From CBDBJK01 sp965206395 (lineage in GTDB: Bacteria; Chloroflexota; Dehalococcoidia; Lucifugimonadales; CATOSD01): a DNA stretch of 64,000 nt. The translations under genes were made by a program, and so were the position numbers. The notes beneath the pieces are model-generated. The model ran no database searches and was not told the DNA's origin. It saw only the letters and a program-made list of their open reading frames with translations. Shown here one piece after another: positions 37,603 to 47,105 of this stretch. Location of the stretch: positions 124,001 to 188,000 of the forward strand of contig CBDBJK010000020.1 in NCBI GenBank assembly GCA_965206395.1, written 5' to 3'. Positions within the stretch are counted from its first letter, which is position 1; every line of letters begins with the position of its first letter.

Positions 37603-39006
37603 CTATCCCCGATAGAGGAACTTTCCAGCGACCTGATCTCTGTTCAGCTTTCGGTTCAGGTGCAACCCTTCAAGCACGAATTCGATTGCGGACGCTACCG
37701 CCGCTGGCTCGTCAGACGACTCTATTCGCTTCACCATCTCCGGCATATTGCCCATCAGGGTGAGCTTATCGGCGTACAGTTTGGAAGGAATGTCGCTACC
37801 CGCCTCAACTTCCAGCCCATCTTCCTCGAACTTACTAAGGACATCATCGAACTCTCTAGCGTTGAAATAACGACCGAAGATATTCGTGACCCCCTTTTTT
37901 ATAAGGTCTTCGACAACCTTGGTTTCCCTCCCATCCTCCACGCTCTCCAACTCTATCTTGCCAGTAGTTGAGGGAATCATCGTAGGAAGGTCGCTGATTC
38001 TGGGCGAGGTCGGCTCTTTGCTTCTAAGGCTGCGCTTGAAAGCGTTTCCAAGCATCGTTTCGTAGTTGGCTATCGACACGCGAAGGCTGACGCCCGACCT
38101 CTGGTTGACTTCAGGGCTGCGCCGGGCGAGTGAGGTAATTTCAGCTATGATCTCCTTCATGTACTGAGGCACAGTGACCCGCTCAGCGGTATCGTCGAAG
38201 CGAGTGTACTCCTGCTCCACAATGCTAATCTCCTCGTCCAGCGTCCTTGGGTAATGGGTGCGAATCTGAGCGCCGTAGCGGTCTTTCAGAGGAGTGATGA
38301 TTCTGCCACGATTCGTATAGTCCTCCGGGTTGGCGCTGGATATCAGCATCATGTCCAGCGGCAGCATAATGCGATACCCTTTTATCTGAACGTCCCTTTC
38401 CTCCATGAGGTTGAAAAGACTAACCTGGATGCGCTCCGAAAGGTCGGGAAGCTCGTTAATGCAGAATATCCCTCTGTTGGTTCGGGGTATGAGGCCGTAG
38501 TGGATTGTCATCTCATCGGAGAGATAACGCCCTTCGGCGACCTTTATCGGGTCTATTTCGCCGATGAGGTCTGCGACAGAAATATCGGGCGTCGCCAGCT
38601 TTTCAGAATACCTCTGTTCCCTGGGAAGCCAGCTTATCTCAACGTTATCGCCATCGCTCGAAAGCTTGTCCTTGCACTGACGGCATATGGGATTAAAGGG
38701 GTCGTCGTTTAGTTCACAGCCCGTGATAAACGGAATCTCTTCGTCAAGCAGAGAAACGATCTGTCGAATGAGACGGGATTTCGCCTGTCCCCTTTCGCCA
38801 AGAAGGATGATGTCCTGGCCCGCCAGAATAGCGTTTTCGAGTTGGGGGATCACACTGTCGTCAAATCCAACGATCCCCGGAAAAAGCACTTCGTTACCTT
38901 CTATCTTCTTGATAAGGTTCTTGCGTACTTCCTCTTTTACACTAATGGCCTTGTAACTACTCTGGCGCAGTTCACCAATCGTCTGTGGCTTCTTCGTCTT
39001 GGGCAT
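37603..39006 (-). CDS. MoxR/Mg-chelatase-like AAA+ ATPase
   Basis: 467 residues. Walker A GERGQAKSR, Walker B-like IFCINELPDLSERIQVSLFNLMEER, and sensor SSANPEDYTNRGRIITPLKDRYG are those of the MoxR/magnesium chelatase I group. CELNDDPFNPICRQCKDK between Walker A and B contains a Cys cluster that may bind zinc. It is followed at once by the VWA gene, its likely partner. In other bacteria MoxR-VWA pairs help mature metalloenzymes or envelope complexes. Confidence 0.88.
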   Translation of the reverse strand: MPKTKKPQTIGELRQSSYKAISVKEEVRKNLIKKIEGNEVLFPGIVGFDDSVIPQLENAILAGQDIILLGERGQAKSRLIRQIVSLLDEEIPFITGCELNDDPFNPICRQCKDKLSSDGDNVEISWLPREQRYSEKLATPDISVADLIGEIDPIKVAEGRYLSDEMTIHYGLIPRTNRGIFCINELPDLSERIQVSLFNLMEERDVQIKGYRIMLPLDMMLISSANPEDYTNRGRIITPLKDRYGAQIRTHYPRTLDEEISIVEQEYTRFDDTAERVTVPQYMKEIIAEITSLARRSPEVNQRSGVSLRVSIANYETMLGNAFKRSLRSKEPTSPRISDLPTMIPSTTGKIELESVEDGRETKVVEDLIKKGVTNIFGRYFNAREFDDVLSKFEEDGLEVEAGSDIPSKLYADKLTLMGNMPEMVKRIESSDEPAAVASAIEFVLEGLHLNRKLNRDQVAGKFLYRG

Positions 39007-39356
39007 ATTAATCCTCTCCTCGTACCCCGTGCCTTAATTTATTGCATGGCGGCCTACAATGGCGATTATGATACTACGAACGGCCTCGTTGTAGACACAC
39101 CTTAATTATACGATAGCATTCATGGCTGTGACTGTGGAATCGCCATTCAGTATCAAGTTTTGCACAGCCTGCCTGTTGATGCAACATTGATATTGATCGC
39201 ATTCTTGCGTTTTGAGTAGCTTTGTGTAACAACTTCCCGCTTGACAGCCGGACGAGACACGAATAGCCTAGAATCCATCTTCTAGCTCATTGTCCAGTCA
39301 TTATTCGTGATTAGGTTCCTGTGTTTCCGCCTGAATCAAACCTTGGGAGAGAGTCC
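39007..39356. other. 350-bp divergent intergenic region
   Basis: Lies between the MoxR gene (minus) and the metallo-beta-lactamase-fold gene (plus). It should hold both promoters. No repeat, RNA or further gene is seen. Confidence 0.5.
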
Positions 39357-40169
39357 ATGGAAAACTATATTTGCAAGACCTGCGGTGTAGAGTATACGGA
39401 GAGCGAAAGTCCTCCCGCTAATTGTCCTATATGCGATGACCCCCGGCAGTACGTAGGCTGGGAGGGCCAGCAATGGACGACGATGGCAGAGTTGAAGGCC
39501 GCTGGGTACAAAAACGAAATCAGAGAAGAAGAGCCAGGGCTTACAGGCATTGGCATTACCCCCGGTTTCACCATAGGCCAGCGTGCGCTCCTTGTGCAGA
39601 CAAGCGGAGGCAATGTCCTCTACGATTGCATCAGCTACCTGGACGATGAGACGATCCAGGCCGTCAAGGCTCTTGGAGGCATTCAAGGTATCTGCCTTTC
39701 ACATCCTCACTTCTACGACAGCATGGTCACCTGGAGCCGTGCATTCGATGACGCTCCGATATACATACCAGAGGCCGACAAAGAGCACGTCATGCGACCT
39801 GACCCGGCGATACGCTACTGGGATGGCAAGCCGCTAGAGCTTGCACCAGGTGTTACGCTTATTCAGTGCGGGGGCCACTTCATAGGGAGCGCGGTCCTTC
39901 ACTGGGCTGACGGCGCTGATGGTAAAGGCGCTCTTTTTGTTGGAGACAGCATCACGGTCGTTCCAGACAGGCGATTCGTCAGCTTCATGACGAGCTACCC
40001 TAATCTGATTCCGATGGGAGCAGGGGAAGTGCGCGCGATAGGGGATTCGGTAGAGCCGTTCGCATTCGACCGCATCTACGGCGGCTGGTGGAATCGCAAC
40101 GTCATGAGCGGCGCAAAAGAGTCCATGCGAGCTTCCGCAGAGAGGTATATCCGGCATATCTCGAAGTAA
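39357..40169 (+). CDS. Metallo-beta-lactamase-fold hydrolase with N-terminal zinc ribbon
   Basis: 270 residues. A rubredoxin-like ribbon with CKTCG and CPICD begins the protein. The MBL-fold follows: SHPHFYDSM in place of the usual HxHxDH, GGHFIGSAVLHW and FVGDSITVVPD, so part of the metal site is kept but the first motif is altered. The ATG at 39357 has GGGAGAGAG upstream; the earlier 39321 start is less likely. Function unknown. Confidence 0.75.
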   Translation: MENYICKTCGVEYTESESPPANCPICDDPRQYVGWEGQQWTTMAELKAAGYKNEIREEEPGLTGIGITPGFTIGQRALLVQTSGGNVLYDCISYLDDETIQAVKALGGIQGICLSHPHFYDSMVTWSRAFDDAPIYIPEADKEHVMRPDPAIRYWDGKPLELAPGVTLIQCGGHFIGSAVLHWADGADGKGALFVGDSITVVPDRRFVSFMTSYPNLIPMGAGEVRAIGDSVEPFAFDRIYGGWWNRNVMSGAKESMRASAERYIRHISK

Positions 40170-40510
40170 TTTTTCATAGGTTACCAGTCATCCGCCGAGG
40201 AAAGAGAAGGCTCTGGCTGTCTAGTATTTCGCGTAACCTATGATGGCGCAGGAGAGCGTCCCTGGCCGGGCTGGTGTGCGTAGGCGGTCGCGCTCAAGCA
40301 GTACAAATCCAGCCCACATTCCTTTTCGTAATCGTTCAGGCCCTCTGCGCTCAAAGGGTTGAACGCTTACCTTTTTCCAGCACGTTCCCTTCACGCGAAT
40401 TCTATAGCCAATCCAAACTACAAACCTTTTCATGTACTACGAGGTATGCTATATTCTTACATGTTTCGCAGACCAAAGTTTGTGAAATTTTTCTATATAA
40501 CCTGTATTAA
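40170..40510. other. 341-bp region, no convincing gene
   Basis: A 70-codon minus-strand frame (40433-40221), basic and Arg-rich, lacks a ribosome binding site and any recognisable domain. The region lies between the MBL-fold gene and the second IS5 copy. Confidence 0.4.
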
Positions 40511-41390
40511 GAGCGTCTAACAAAACCATTATTGGAACAGAAAGCGAGAGCAGATGATGGCACAACCTATGGCCAAGAAAGCCTCATGTATGTCTGCCCT
40601 GCGCTCATATCGAACCCGTAAGCGTCGGAACTGATGAAGCCAACTCAGGCTTCTCTCAACCACCCATCTATGCACACCCAACCCGCTGCCATGCGGCTCA
40701 CCTCGCTTGGCCAGCAGCGGCCAGATATGTCGCTTCTTCAACTCCTTGCGAACAGGCTCAGAGTCATACCCTCTGTCTCCCTGCGCCTGAAGAGGACGCT
40801 TGCGAGGCCTGCCTCGCTTGCCCTTGACAGCAGGTATGGCATCCACCAACTCAAGGGCTTGGGTGACATCGTGAGCGTTCGCGCCAGTCAACCTGACCGC
40901 CAGTGGAATGCCCTGGGCATCGGTTATGATATGATGCTTGCTACCCGCCTTCGCCCTGTCCGTGGGGTTGGGGCCTGTTTTCTGCCCCCAAAAACTGCTC
41001 GCACTGAAGCACTGTCCAGCACTGCGCGAGTCCAGTCTATGCGCTCAGCTGCTTGCAGGCGCTCAAGGCATACCAAGTGGATGCGCTCCCAGACTCCCGA
41101 CTGGTGCCAATCTCTGAGGCGCCTCCAGCAGGTCATCCCACTGCCACAGTCCATCTCCTTGGGTAGGTCTTCCCAGCCAATGCCTGTCTTTAGCACGAAC
41201 AGTATCCCACTTAGGACCTGTCTGTCAGGTATCCTGGGCCTTCCTCCTTTCGGCTTCGGTGGTTGTGGCGGCAGTAAAGGTTGCACCAGTTCCCAGAATT
41301 CATCGCTTACAAGGGGCTTAGACATTAGGTCATCCTCCTCCAGAGAATGTCCAGATTCTAACCCCTTTTATTAGGTTTTGTTAGACGCTC
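40511..41390 (-). mobile_element. IS5-family (IS427-like) element, copy 2
   Basis: 880 bp, same ends and sequence as copy 1 at 32153-33032 and in the same orientation. The flanks read TTAA at the left and TTAG at the right, so the target duplication is less clear than for copy 1. The two copies enclose 7.5 kb in composite-transposon fashion. Confidence 0.92.
40529..41325 (-). CDS. IS5-family transposase, copy 2
   Basis: Frame 1 is 41325-40924 and frame 2 runs to 40529, encoding proteins identical to those of copy 1 with the same -1 frame change. Identity suggests recent transposition within this genome. Confidence 0.88.
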
Positions 41391-41565
41391 TTAGTCTTTT
41401 CTGAGACAAGTTCAAATCCATCACTCTGGATGCCATCTATGTGGCAATGTACGGCGAATACAACATCTTTAGGAACTTCGTCGAAAATAAGAACCCCTTG
41501 TAAAACTATCCCACGTTTCCGGGGACCGAACAATTGTAATACTCACCGTACGGGAGATTCATGCT

Positions 41566-43260
41566 ATGCCAGCAACCGCATCTGACAGGATAAAATTTGC
41601 GCCAGTGGATGGAACCGAAGAACTTTTCACGCCTGAGTTCGTGGAGTACCTTGTTTTTCTACACGACAAGTTTACTCCACGAGTGCGCGAGCTGCTCTCC
41701 AAACGGGCGGCGGTGCTTGACAAGGCTCTCAAGCGTGGTGTGCTGCCTACCCACCCGCCAGTGTCCGAAATCAACACCGGCGACTGGAAAGTCCCTCCTG
41801 TGCCCGAAGACTTGAAGAGGCCGGGTATCGAAATATCAGGCCCGGCCTCACTCACGTCTATGTTCATCAACGCCCTGAATCCAGGGCCAGAGGGCACAAG
41901 GGCGGAGGGCGATCTGGACGACGACGAAGACTCGGCAGGCCACAGGCTCGTTGACACACTGGCGGCGGCTCAAAATCGACTGGCAGCGGTCGAGGGCACG
42001 CTGACCTTCGTGAACATAGAAAGAGGCAGAGAATACAAGGTTCAAGAGGGCGAGATACCCTTCTTCATGCACAGGGAGCGTGGACTCCAACTTGATGAGC
42101 CGGATGTGACGATTGACGAAGTTCCGGTTTCCGCCGCCATTCTTGGCACGGCATTAACCCTATTCTACGCAGGCCAGGCGCAGATTAAACGAGGACAGGG
42201 AGTCTACTTCTACCTTCCAAAGCTAGAGTCGGCACAGGAAGCTGCCTTTTGGAGAGATTTCCTCGACGCCAGCCGTGAGTACCTGAATCTTCCCGAAGAC
42301 GCCGTAATAAGTACTGTAGTCCTGGTAGAATCATTGCCCATCGTTTACGAGATGGAGGAGACCCTACACGCCCTTGGGCCTTATGCAGGTGGGCTGAACG
42401 CGGCGCGCTGGGACCTCAAGGCAAGCATATTCGAGTTCATCATGGCGGACCCGAATTCGGTCTGGCCCGATCGCTTCGGCGTAGACATCAAAACCACCGA
42501 ATTCCTGGCAAATATATTCAGACGCCTGGTGGCTGTCTGCCTCAAGCGGGGCGCCGTTCCCATAGGCGGCATGGCGACCCCACTGCCGAGTCGCGATGAT
42601 GAAGTGAACGAATCGGCAGCGTCGTCGATTCGGGCCGACAAGGAGTGGGAAGCGAGACAGGGCTTTCTGAGAGCCTGGGTCGCCCATATATTCCACATGA
42701 AGGCCGCCGCAGACCCGTTCAAGGAATGGTGGGGTACTGGCTGGCAGCCTACTCCTGAGATGCGCGACCCGGACAACTACCCCGTGGAGATCAAAGTCCC
42801 TGACGGGCCTATCACCGTGGAAGGCACTCGAAGAAACGTCCGAATGGTGATCGAGTACGTTGAAGGCTGGCTCAACGGACGCGGGGCCAAGGGCATCGAC
42901 AGCCTTGAGGGAAAGCCGGGCATCCACCCCGCCCTGATGGAAGACCTGGCGACAGGCCGCATGTCTGTCGCTCAGATCGCTCAGAGAATTATCCATCACG
43001 CCAGAGATACTGAGACAGGCGAAGCTCACGACTTCTCCCTGGTGAAACGGCTGCTTCAACAAGAGCTAGAGGACATCCTCGACAAACGAAAAGCCGACAC
43101 CGAGGAAAAGGCGTACATCGAGGCGAAAGAAAGATACCGTAAATCCGTCGGTATAGTCATGAAATGGATCAAGAACTACACCGATTTTGACTTCAGAAGC
43201 CTTGGCTCGTACACCAGGGCAGACCTCGACGAAATCGCTGCGGCGGACGAGGCCTTCTAG
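41566..43260 (+). CDS. aceB: Malate synthase
   Basis: Condenses glyoxylate and acetyl-CoA to malate. 564 residues. Of the family core, FVNIERGREYKVQEGEIPFFMHRERG, a Lys-Leu-Glu block, LVESLPIVYEMEETLHAL, GLNAARWDL and the IGGMATPLPSRDD region are present, giving an A-type (AceB-like) enzyme. The stop codon TAG (43258-43260) is part of the CTAG duplicated by the following IS element, and the natural terminator now lies 1.2 kb away at 44499. Isocitrate lyase is not in the window. Confidence 0.9.
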   Translation: MPATASDRIKFAPVDGTEELFTPEFVEYLVFLHDKFTPRVRELLSKRAAVLDKALKRGVLPTHPPVSEINTGDWKVPPVPEDLKRPGIEISGPASLTSMFINALNPGPEGTRAEGDLDDDEDSAGHRLVDTLAAAQNRLAAVEGTLTFVNIERGREYKVQEGEIPFFMHRERGLQLDEPDVTIDEVPVSAAILGTALTLFYAGQAQIKRGQGVYFYLPKLESAQEAAFWRDFLDASREYLNLPEDAVISTVVLVESLPIVYEMEETLHALGPYAGGLNAARWDLKASIFEFIMADPNSVWPDRFGVDIKTTEFLANIFRRLVAVCLKRGAVPIGGMATPLPSRDDEVNESAASSIRADKEWEARQGFLRAWVAHIFHMKAAADPFKEWWGTGWQPTPEMRDPDNYPVEIKVPDGPITVEGTRRNVRMVIEYVEGWLNGRGAKGIDSLEGKPGIHPALMEDLATGRMSVAQIAQRIIHHARDTETGEAHDFSLVKRLLQQELEDILDKRKADTEEKAYIEAKERYRKSVGIVMKWIKNYTDFDFRSLGSYTRADLDEIAAADEAF

Positions 43261-44457
43261 GGATGCTCTGAACAATCGGCTTCAGGCTGGGCCGAGTTGA
43301 CCGGAGTGGTTTTGGGGGCGTTAAATTGCCTCATGGCACCGTGGTGAGGGTTATTGTCGGCCTACAACCGGCCCTGACAGGGCCTTTCGCCGCCCTTAGC
43401 CCTGATTTTGGGCGCACTTATACAAGGTCTCACGCCGCCAGGTACTGTTCGGCCCTCATCAAGTTGGCAAACCCCAGCAGCGTCATCAGCCGCTGCGTGT
43501 TCTTGGACAGCCCCCTGTAGCGGACCTTGGCGTAGCCGAAGTGCCGCTTGATGTACAGGAACGGATGCTCCACCTTAGCTCTGACCGACGCTTTGCGCTT
43601 CTCCGACACCGCCTCAGGGCTCCCAGGCTCCAGCTTCCGACGCTGGCCGGGCCTCATCGCCACCTGCCACTCCACGTCCAAGCCCCGGTTCCCCGGCCTC
43701 TTGTCAACTCCCTGATACCCAGCATCTCCCCACACCTGAGACTCCCCACCGTGCAGCAACCGGGGCAACTCAGTCAGGTCATGCACGTTCGCAGATGTCG
43801 TGGTCATGCTGTGCACCACTCCCGTCTGCGAGTCCACACCGATGTGCACCTTCATCCCGAAGTGCCACTCGTTACCCTTCTTCGTCTGGTGCATCTCTGG
43901 GTCGCGCTCTTTAGCCCGATTCTTCGTCGATGAGGGCGCCGCTATGATGCTCGCGTCCACTATCGTCCCCTCCTGAAGACGGAGACCCTTGGACTCCAGA
44001 TAGCGGTTGATCTCCTCGAACAGACCCGCGCCCAACTCATGCTCTTCCAGCAGGTGGCGGAAGTTCAGAATCGTCGTCTCGTCCGGCAGCGGCCCAGGCA
44101 GTCTCAGCCCTACGAACCGCCTCACCGATTCGACCTCATAGAGCATGTCCTCCATCCCAGGGTCGCTCAGGTTGTAAAACAACTGCACGCAGTGTATCCG
44201 TAGCATCACCGATAACTCGTAGGGCCGCCGACCACGACCGGCCTTGGGATAGAACGGTCGAATGCGCTCTTCCAACTCTTCCCAAGGGATCAGTCCATCC
44301 ATGCGCTCAAGGAACTTCTCCCGGCGAGTCTTTCGCTTCTTGCTCTCGTAGTCCAAGTCCGCAAACGTCGGCTGGTTCATTGCCTCTCCTCCCCCGTCTT
44401 CAGCCCTTGGCCCTATTTTACTATCCCACAAGCCATCGGGACTTATTCAGAGTATCC
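43261..44457 (-). mobile_element. IS5-family element inserted at the malate synthase stop codon
   Basis: 1197 bp with inverted repeats GGATGCTCTGAACAA (left) and TTATTCAGAGTATCC (right), two mismatches. Exact CTAG duplication on both sides (43257-43260 and 44458-44461), matching the YTAR target of the IS5 group. The left duplication contains the aceB stop codon. Confidence 0.93.
43430..44431 (-). CDS. IS5-family transposase
   Basis: 333 residues; start probably at the ATG of MNQPTFADLDYE (residue 18, 44380), within the usual IS5 pattern. First Asp in GTIVDASII, second in VWGDAGYQG, Glu in KVEHPFLYIKRHFGY, plus the DETTILNFRHLLE block. The frame is intact, so the element is probably active. 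Confidence 0.9.
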   Translation of the reverse strand: MWDSKIGPRAEDGGGEAMNQPTFADLDYESKKRKTRREKFLERMDGLIPWEELEERIRPFYPKAGRGRRPYELSVMLRIHCVQLFYNLSDPGMEDMLYEVESVRRFVGLRLPGPLPDETTILNFRHLLEEHELGAGLFEEINRYLESKGLRLQEGTIVDASIIAAPSSTKNRAKERDPEMHQTKKGNEWHFGMKVHIGVDSQTGVVHSMTTTSANVHDLTELPRLLHGGESQVWGDAGYQGVDKRPGNRGLDVEWQVAMRPGQRRKLEPGSPEAVSEKRKASVRAKVEHPFLYIKRHFGYAKVRYRGLSKNTQRLMTLLGFANLMRAEQYLAA

Positions 44458-44498
44458 CTAGCACCCAAAGAAATTTAGAATAACCATTGCCTCTGACG

Positions 44499-44530
44499 AG
44501 GGCGGCTCACGGAGTCGCCCTTTTATTTTC
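44499..44530 (+). terminator. Rho-independent terminator, probably of malate synthase
   Basis: GGGCGGCTC - ACG - GAGTCGCCC forms a 9-bp stem (one G-U pair) followed by TTTTATTTT. It lies 38 bp after the right CTAG duplication. Without the IS element it would sit about 38 bp past the aceB stop codon. Confidence 0.75.
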
Positions 44531-44594
44531 TCTATTTGCTAATATGAACAACTTACCATAAACTAGCGTCCATCTTACGGACGGAGGATTCGAG

Positions 44595-45356
44595 ATGGAC
44601 GCACTGAAAACACGACTGGTATTGGGCATGGGTGGCGCAATCCTGCTGACCTTGGGCATACTCATCGGCATCAGCATTTCAAGCATGGTCAGCGCGGACG
44701 AAGGCGACACCGATAATCGCCTAAGCGCACTGGAAAGGCTACTTGGGGGCAATGCCTCTGCCTTGGCAGAAGAAGCAGTCACTTCGACTGCTCCCGTCGA
44801 GGCATGTCTAGCTCCCACCTTACCCATTGCGCTCTTCCTTCCCGTCAAGTGTAGTTTGATTGGCTGGAAGGCTGTGATGCTGGACGAGGACTGGCAGGAC
44901 ACTGGCACAGGCGTGCTACATCCCTTTGACATCTCGGCCAAAGTCGGCATCGGCACCACGAATCCCAACGCGAAACTGGAGGTTGTCGGCCTCGTTAAGA
45001 CCAGCGCCCTTGAGGTCGAGTGTCCGTCTGGGTTCGTGAATGTGAGCAGTTCAGGTAATCAGCTTGGCTGTATACAAGAGGATAGAGTGGACGCGGGAGC
45101 AACAGAACTTTTTTGGCAGCAAGCAACAGATTACTGCTTCGACAACTATGGAGGCAGGCTGCCATCAACAGGTGAGTGGTACATCTCGCTGGCTAACTTC
45201 AACTTGCTAGGCGAGAATCCTACAGGCGAATGGAACAATGATTTCGGAGATGTTCAGGATACTCATGCTGCATCAATTTGGGCTGGTACTACTTCTTTGC
45301 ACGGTCTCAGTAGCGATACCTCTCCTCGTGAGTTCCGTTGCTGGTTACCCAGGTAA
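44595..45356 (+). CDS. Membrane-anchored extracytoplasmic protein, unknown function
   Basis: 253 residues. Residues 8-33 are a hydrophobic segment (signal or anchor), followed by a short coiled stretch DNRLSALERLLGG. The middle KVGIGTTNPNAKLEVVG resembles the beta-helix motif found before S74-type chaperone domains in tail fibres and adhesins. The C-terminal YGGRLPSTGEWYISLANFN and final REFRCWLPR recall a small C-type-lectin or formylglycine-enzyme-like fold. No firm family. GGAGG lies upstream of the ATG. Confidence 0.6.
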   Translation: MDALKTRLVLGMGGAILLTLGILIGISISSMVSADEGDTDNRLSALERLLGGNASALAEEAVTSTAPVEACLAPTLPIALFLPVKCSLIGWKAVMLDEDWQDTGTGVLHPFDISAKVGIGTTNPNAKLEVVGLVKTSALEVECPSGFVNVSSSGNQLGCIQEDRVDAGATELFWQQATDYCFDNYGGRLPSTGEWYISLANFNLLGENPTGEWNNDFGDVQDTHAASIWAGTTSLHGLSSDTSPREFRCWLPR

Positions 45357-45438
45357 AATGTAGATAGCGTATCAGTTGTTTGCGGGATGCTATAATATGA
45401 GGCAGGCTATTATTCGAAGTCTTATATTGAGAGACGTA

Positions 45439-45795
45439 ATGGGACTCACGTATCTGGAAATTGACGTTGGAAACCCGGCAGACCCGGACACGACAGAACG
45501 AATCCAGTTCTTGATAGACTCTGGCGCGGTCTACTCCGTTGTGCCGACGCCTGTGCTTGATAGGCTGGACATTCGCCCGTTGAGCGAGCAGCAGTTTCGA
45601 CTGGCGAACGGCACGACGATGACGCGCAAGAGAGGAGGAGCGTTGTTCCGTTATGGGGAGCGCGTTGGTGTGTCAGACGTTATCTTCGGTGAAGAGGGGG
45701 ACAGCAACCTGCTCGGCGCTACGACCCTTGAATCGCTGGGGCTGATTCTTGACCCTCTGAAGCGAGAGTTACGTCCCTTGCCTATGGTGCTGTGA
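45439..45795 (+). CDS. Retropepsin-like aspartic protease family protein
   Basis: 118 residues from the ATG at 45439 (GAGA upstream; earlier ATGs at 45397 and 45376 are in frame). FLIDSGAVYSVVP supplies the D-S-G-A catalytic signature of the single-domain retroviral-type aspartic proteases, followed by a flap-like region and LLGATTLESLGLILDP, the second conserved block. Function unknown; many bacteria carry such genes. Confidence 0.78.
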   Translation: MGLTYLEIDVGNPADPDTTERIQFLIDSGAVYSVVPTPVLDRLDIRPLSEQQFRLANGTTMTRKRGGALFRYGERVGVSDVIFGEEGDSNLLGATTLESLGLILDPLKRELRPLPMVL

Positions 45796-45822
45796 AACGC
45801 CCTTTATTACTGGCTACCGCGA

Positions 45823-46212
45823 TTACTGGCTACCGCGCTTTCGAAAAATCTCGACGCTTGCGTGAGCCAGGATGCTCCCCTTCATCGGCACTTCGGGCTT
45901 CTTAACCCTTACCTTCACTGAGTCCACGTCATAGCCATCGAGGACTCGCTGGGCTATTGTCTCCGCAACGTTTTCCAGCAGCTTGCGGCTTGGACCTTCC
46001 ATAATCTCCCTGACGAGCTTGAACACATGCGAGTAATTGACCGTGTCCGCAGGGTCGTCTGAAAGCCCCGCAGCGCGCAAGTCCCGTTCCATCTCAACGT
46101 CAACGACGAAGCGCTGCCCAAGCTCCTGCTCGGCGAGGCCAACGCCGTGATACCCGTAGAATACCATGCCTTCAAGCTGAATTTTGTCACCAGCCAAGGT
46201 GTGCCTCCGCAC
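45823..46212 (-). CDS. folB: Dihydroneopterin aldolase
   Basis: Splits 7,8-dihydroneopterin in folate synthesis. 129 residues. KIQLEGMVFYGYHGV with the conserved Tyr/His, E-x-x-x-G-QRF-VDVE, VNYSHVF, and VRVKKPEVPM with the catalytic Lys match FolB. It lies 21 bp downstream of the CitE-like gene and converges with the aspartic protease gene. Confidence 0.92.
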   Translation of the reverse strand: MRRHTLAGDKIQLEGMVFYGYHGVGLAEQELGQRFVVDVEMERDLRAAGLSDDPADTVNYSHVFKLVREIMEGPSRKLLENVAETIAQRVLDGYDVDSVKVRVKKPEVPMKGSILAHASVEIFRKRGSQ

Positions 46213-46232
46213 AGGCGTTCAATTGAACGCCC

Positions 46233-47105
46233 TTACTCTGTTTTCATTCCTTCAGCGGATTCCAACAACTGCCGCGCTCGCTTTACAACTGGAACATCTA
46301 TGACCTTGCCATCGAGCGAGGTCGAACCCCTACCGCTCCGCTCGGCCTCCTCGAAGGCGGCGATAACGCGCCGAGCATTTTCAATCTCGTCTAAAGAAGG
46401 CGAAAACGACTCGTTTATGATCTCTACCTGAGCGGGATGGATAGCGAACTTCCCTCTGAAGCCATACCCTTTGGCATCAAGCGAGTTTTTCCTCAGTCCA
46501 TCGGCGTCGCGAAAACTGAAATACGGTGTGTCAAGAGCAAGCACGTCGGCGGCTCTCGACGCAACACACATGACTCTTCTGGGATAGTCTATCTCAGACT
46601 CGCCCTCTGTCCTTTCGATAGCCATGTCGTTTGTGAAATCCTCTGCTCCGAAGGCCACGCCAACGATGCGTGGCGATGCCGCGCATATCTCGTAAGCGTT
46701 CACAATCGCCATAGCCGTCTCGATCCAGGGGACAAGCTTGATCGTGCCCACTTCCAGTCCTGCCTTTTTCTCCAGCCCTTCGATGATATTCGATATTTGG
46801 TCGATATCCTTGCTGGACTGTATCTTCCCAACTGATATCCCAAAGATGTGTGGCCCTACGACTGCCGCCAGATCGTCCTGCAAAAGACCGGTGTCCAGAG
46901 AGTTAATCCTCGGAATCACCAACGGGCCGACCTCCGCTAGCTTGGGTAAAAACGAAGCCGTCACATTCCGTGCGTTTTCCTTCTCCTCCGCAGGAACCGA
47001 GTCTTCCATATCGGGAATAAAGGCATCGGGGCTGGTGCCCATCGCCTTTTCCAGCATATTGGGACGGTTGCCCGGCACAAACAAAAGGCTTCTTAATACG
47101 GCCAT
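46233..47105 (-). CDS. CitE-like HpcH/HpaI-family lyase
   Basis: About 290 residues from the ATG at 47105 (CAGGAG 6 nt upstream). LRSLLFVPGNRPNMLEKA, DMEDSVP with metal-binding Glu/Asp, R-x-N block VIPRINSLDTG, GAEDFTNDM and AIHPAQVEIIN are the CitE/malyl-CoA lyase pattern. It could be malyl-CoA, citramalyl-CoA or another CoA-ester lyase. No citD/citF lies near, so it is not a citrate lyase complex gene. Confidence 0.85.
   Translation of the reverse strand: MAVLRSLLFVPGNRPNMLEKAMGTSPDAFIPDMEDSVPAEEKENARNVTASFLPKLAEVGPLVIPRINSLDTGLLQDDLAAVVGPHIFGISVGKIQSSKDIDQISNIIEGLEKKAGLEVGTIKLVPWIETAMAIVNAYEICAASPRIVGVAFGAEDFTNDMAIERTEGESEIDYPRRVMCVASRAADVLALDTPYFSFRDADGLRKNSLDAKGYGFRGKFAIHPAQVEIINESFSPSLDEIENARRVIAAFEEAERSGRGSTSLDGKVIDVPVVKRARQLLESAEGMKTE

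Noticed and set aside
40221..40433. 70-codon Arg-rich minus-strand frame
   Set aside because: No ribosome binding site and no family resemblance.
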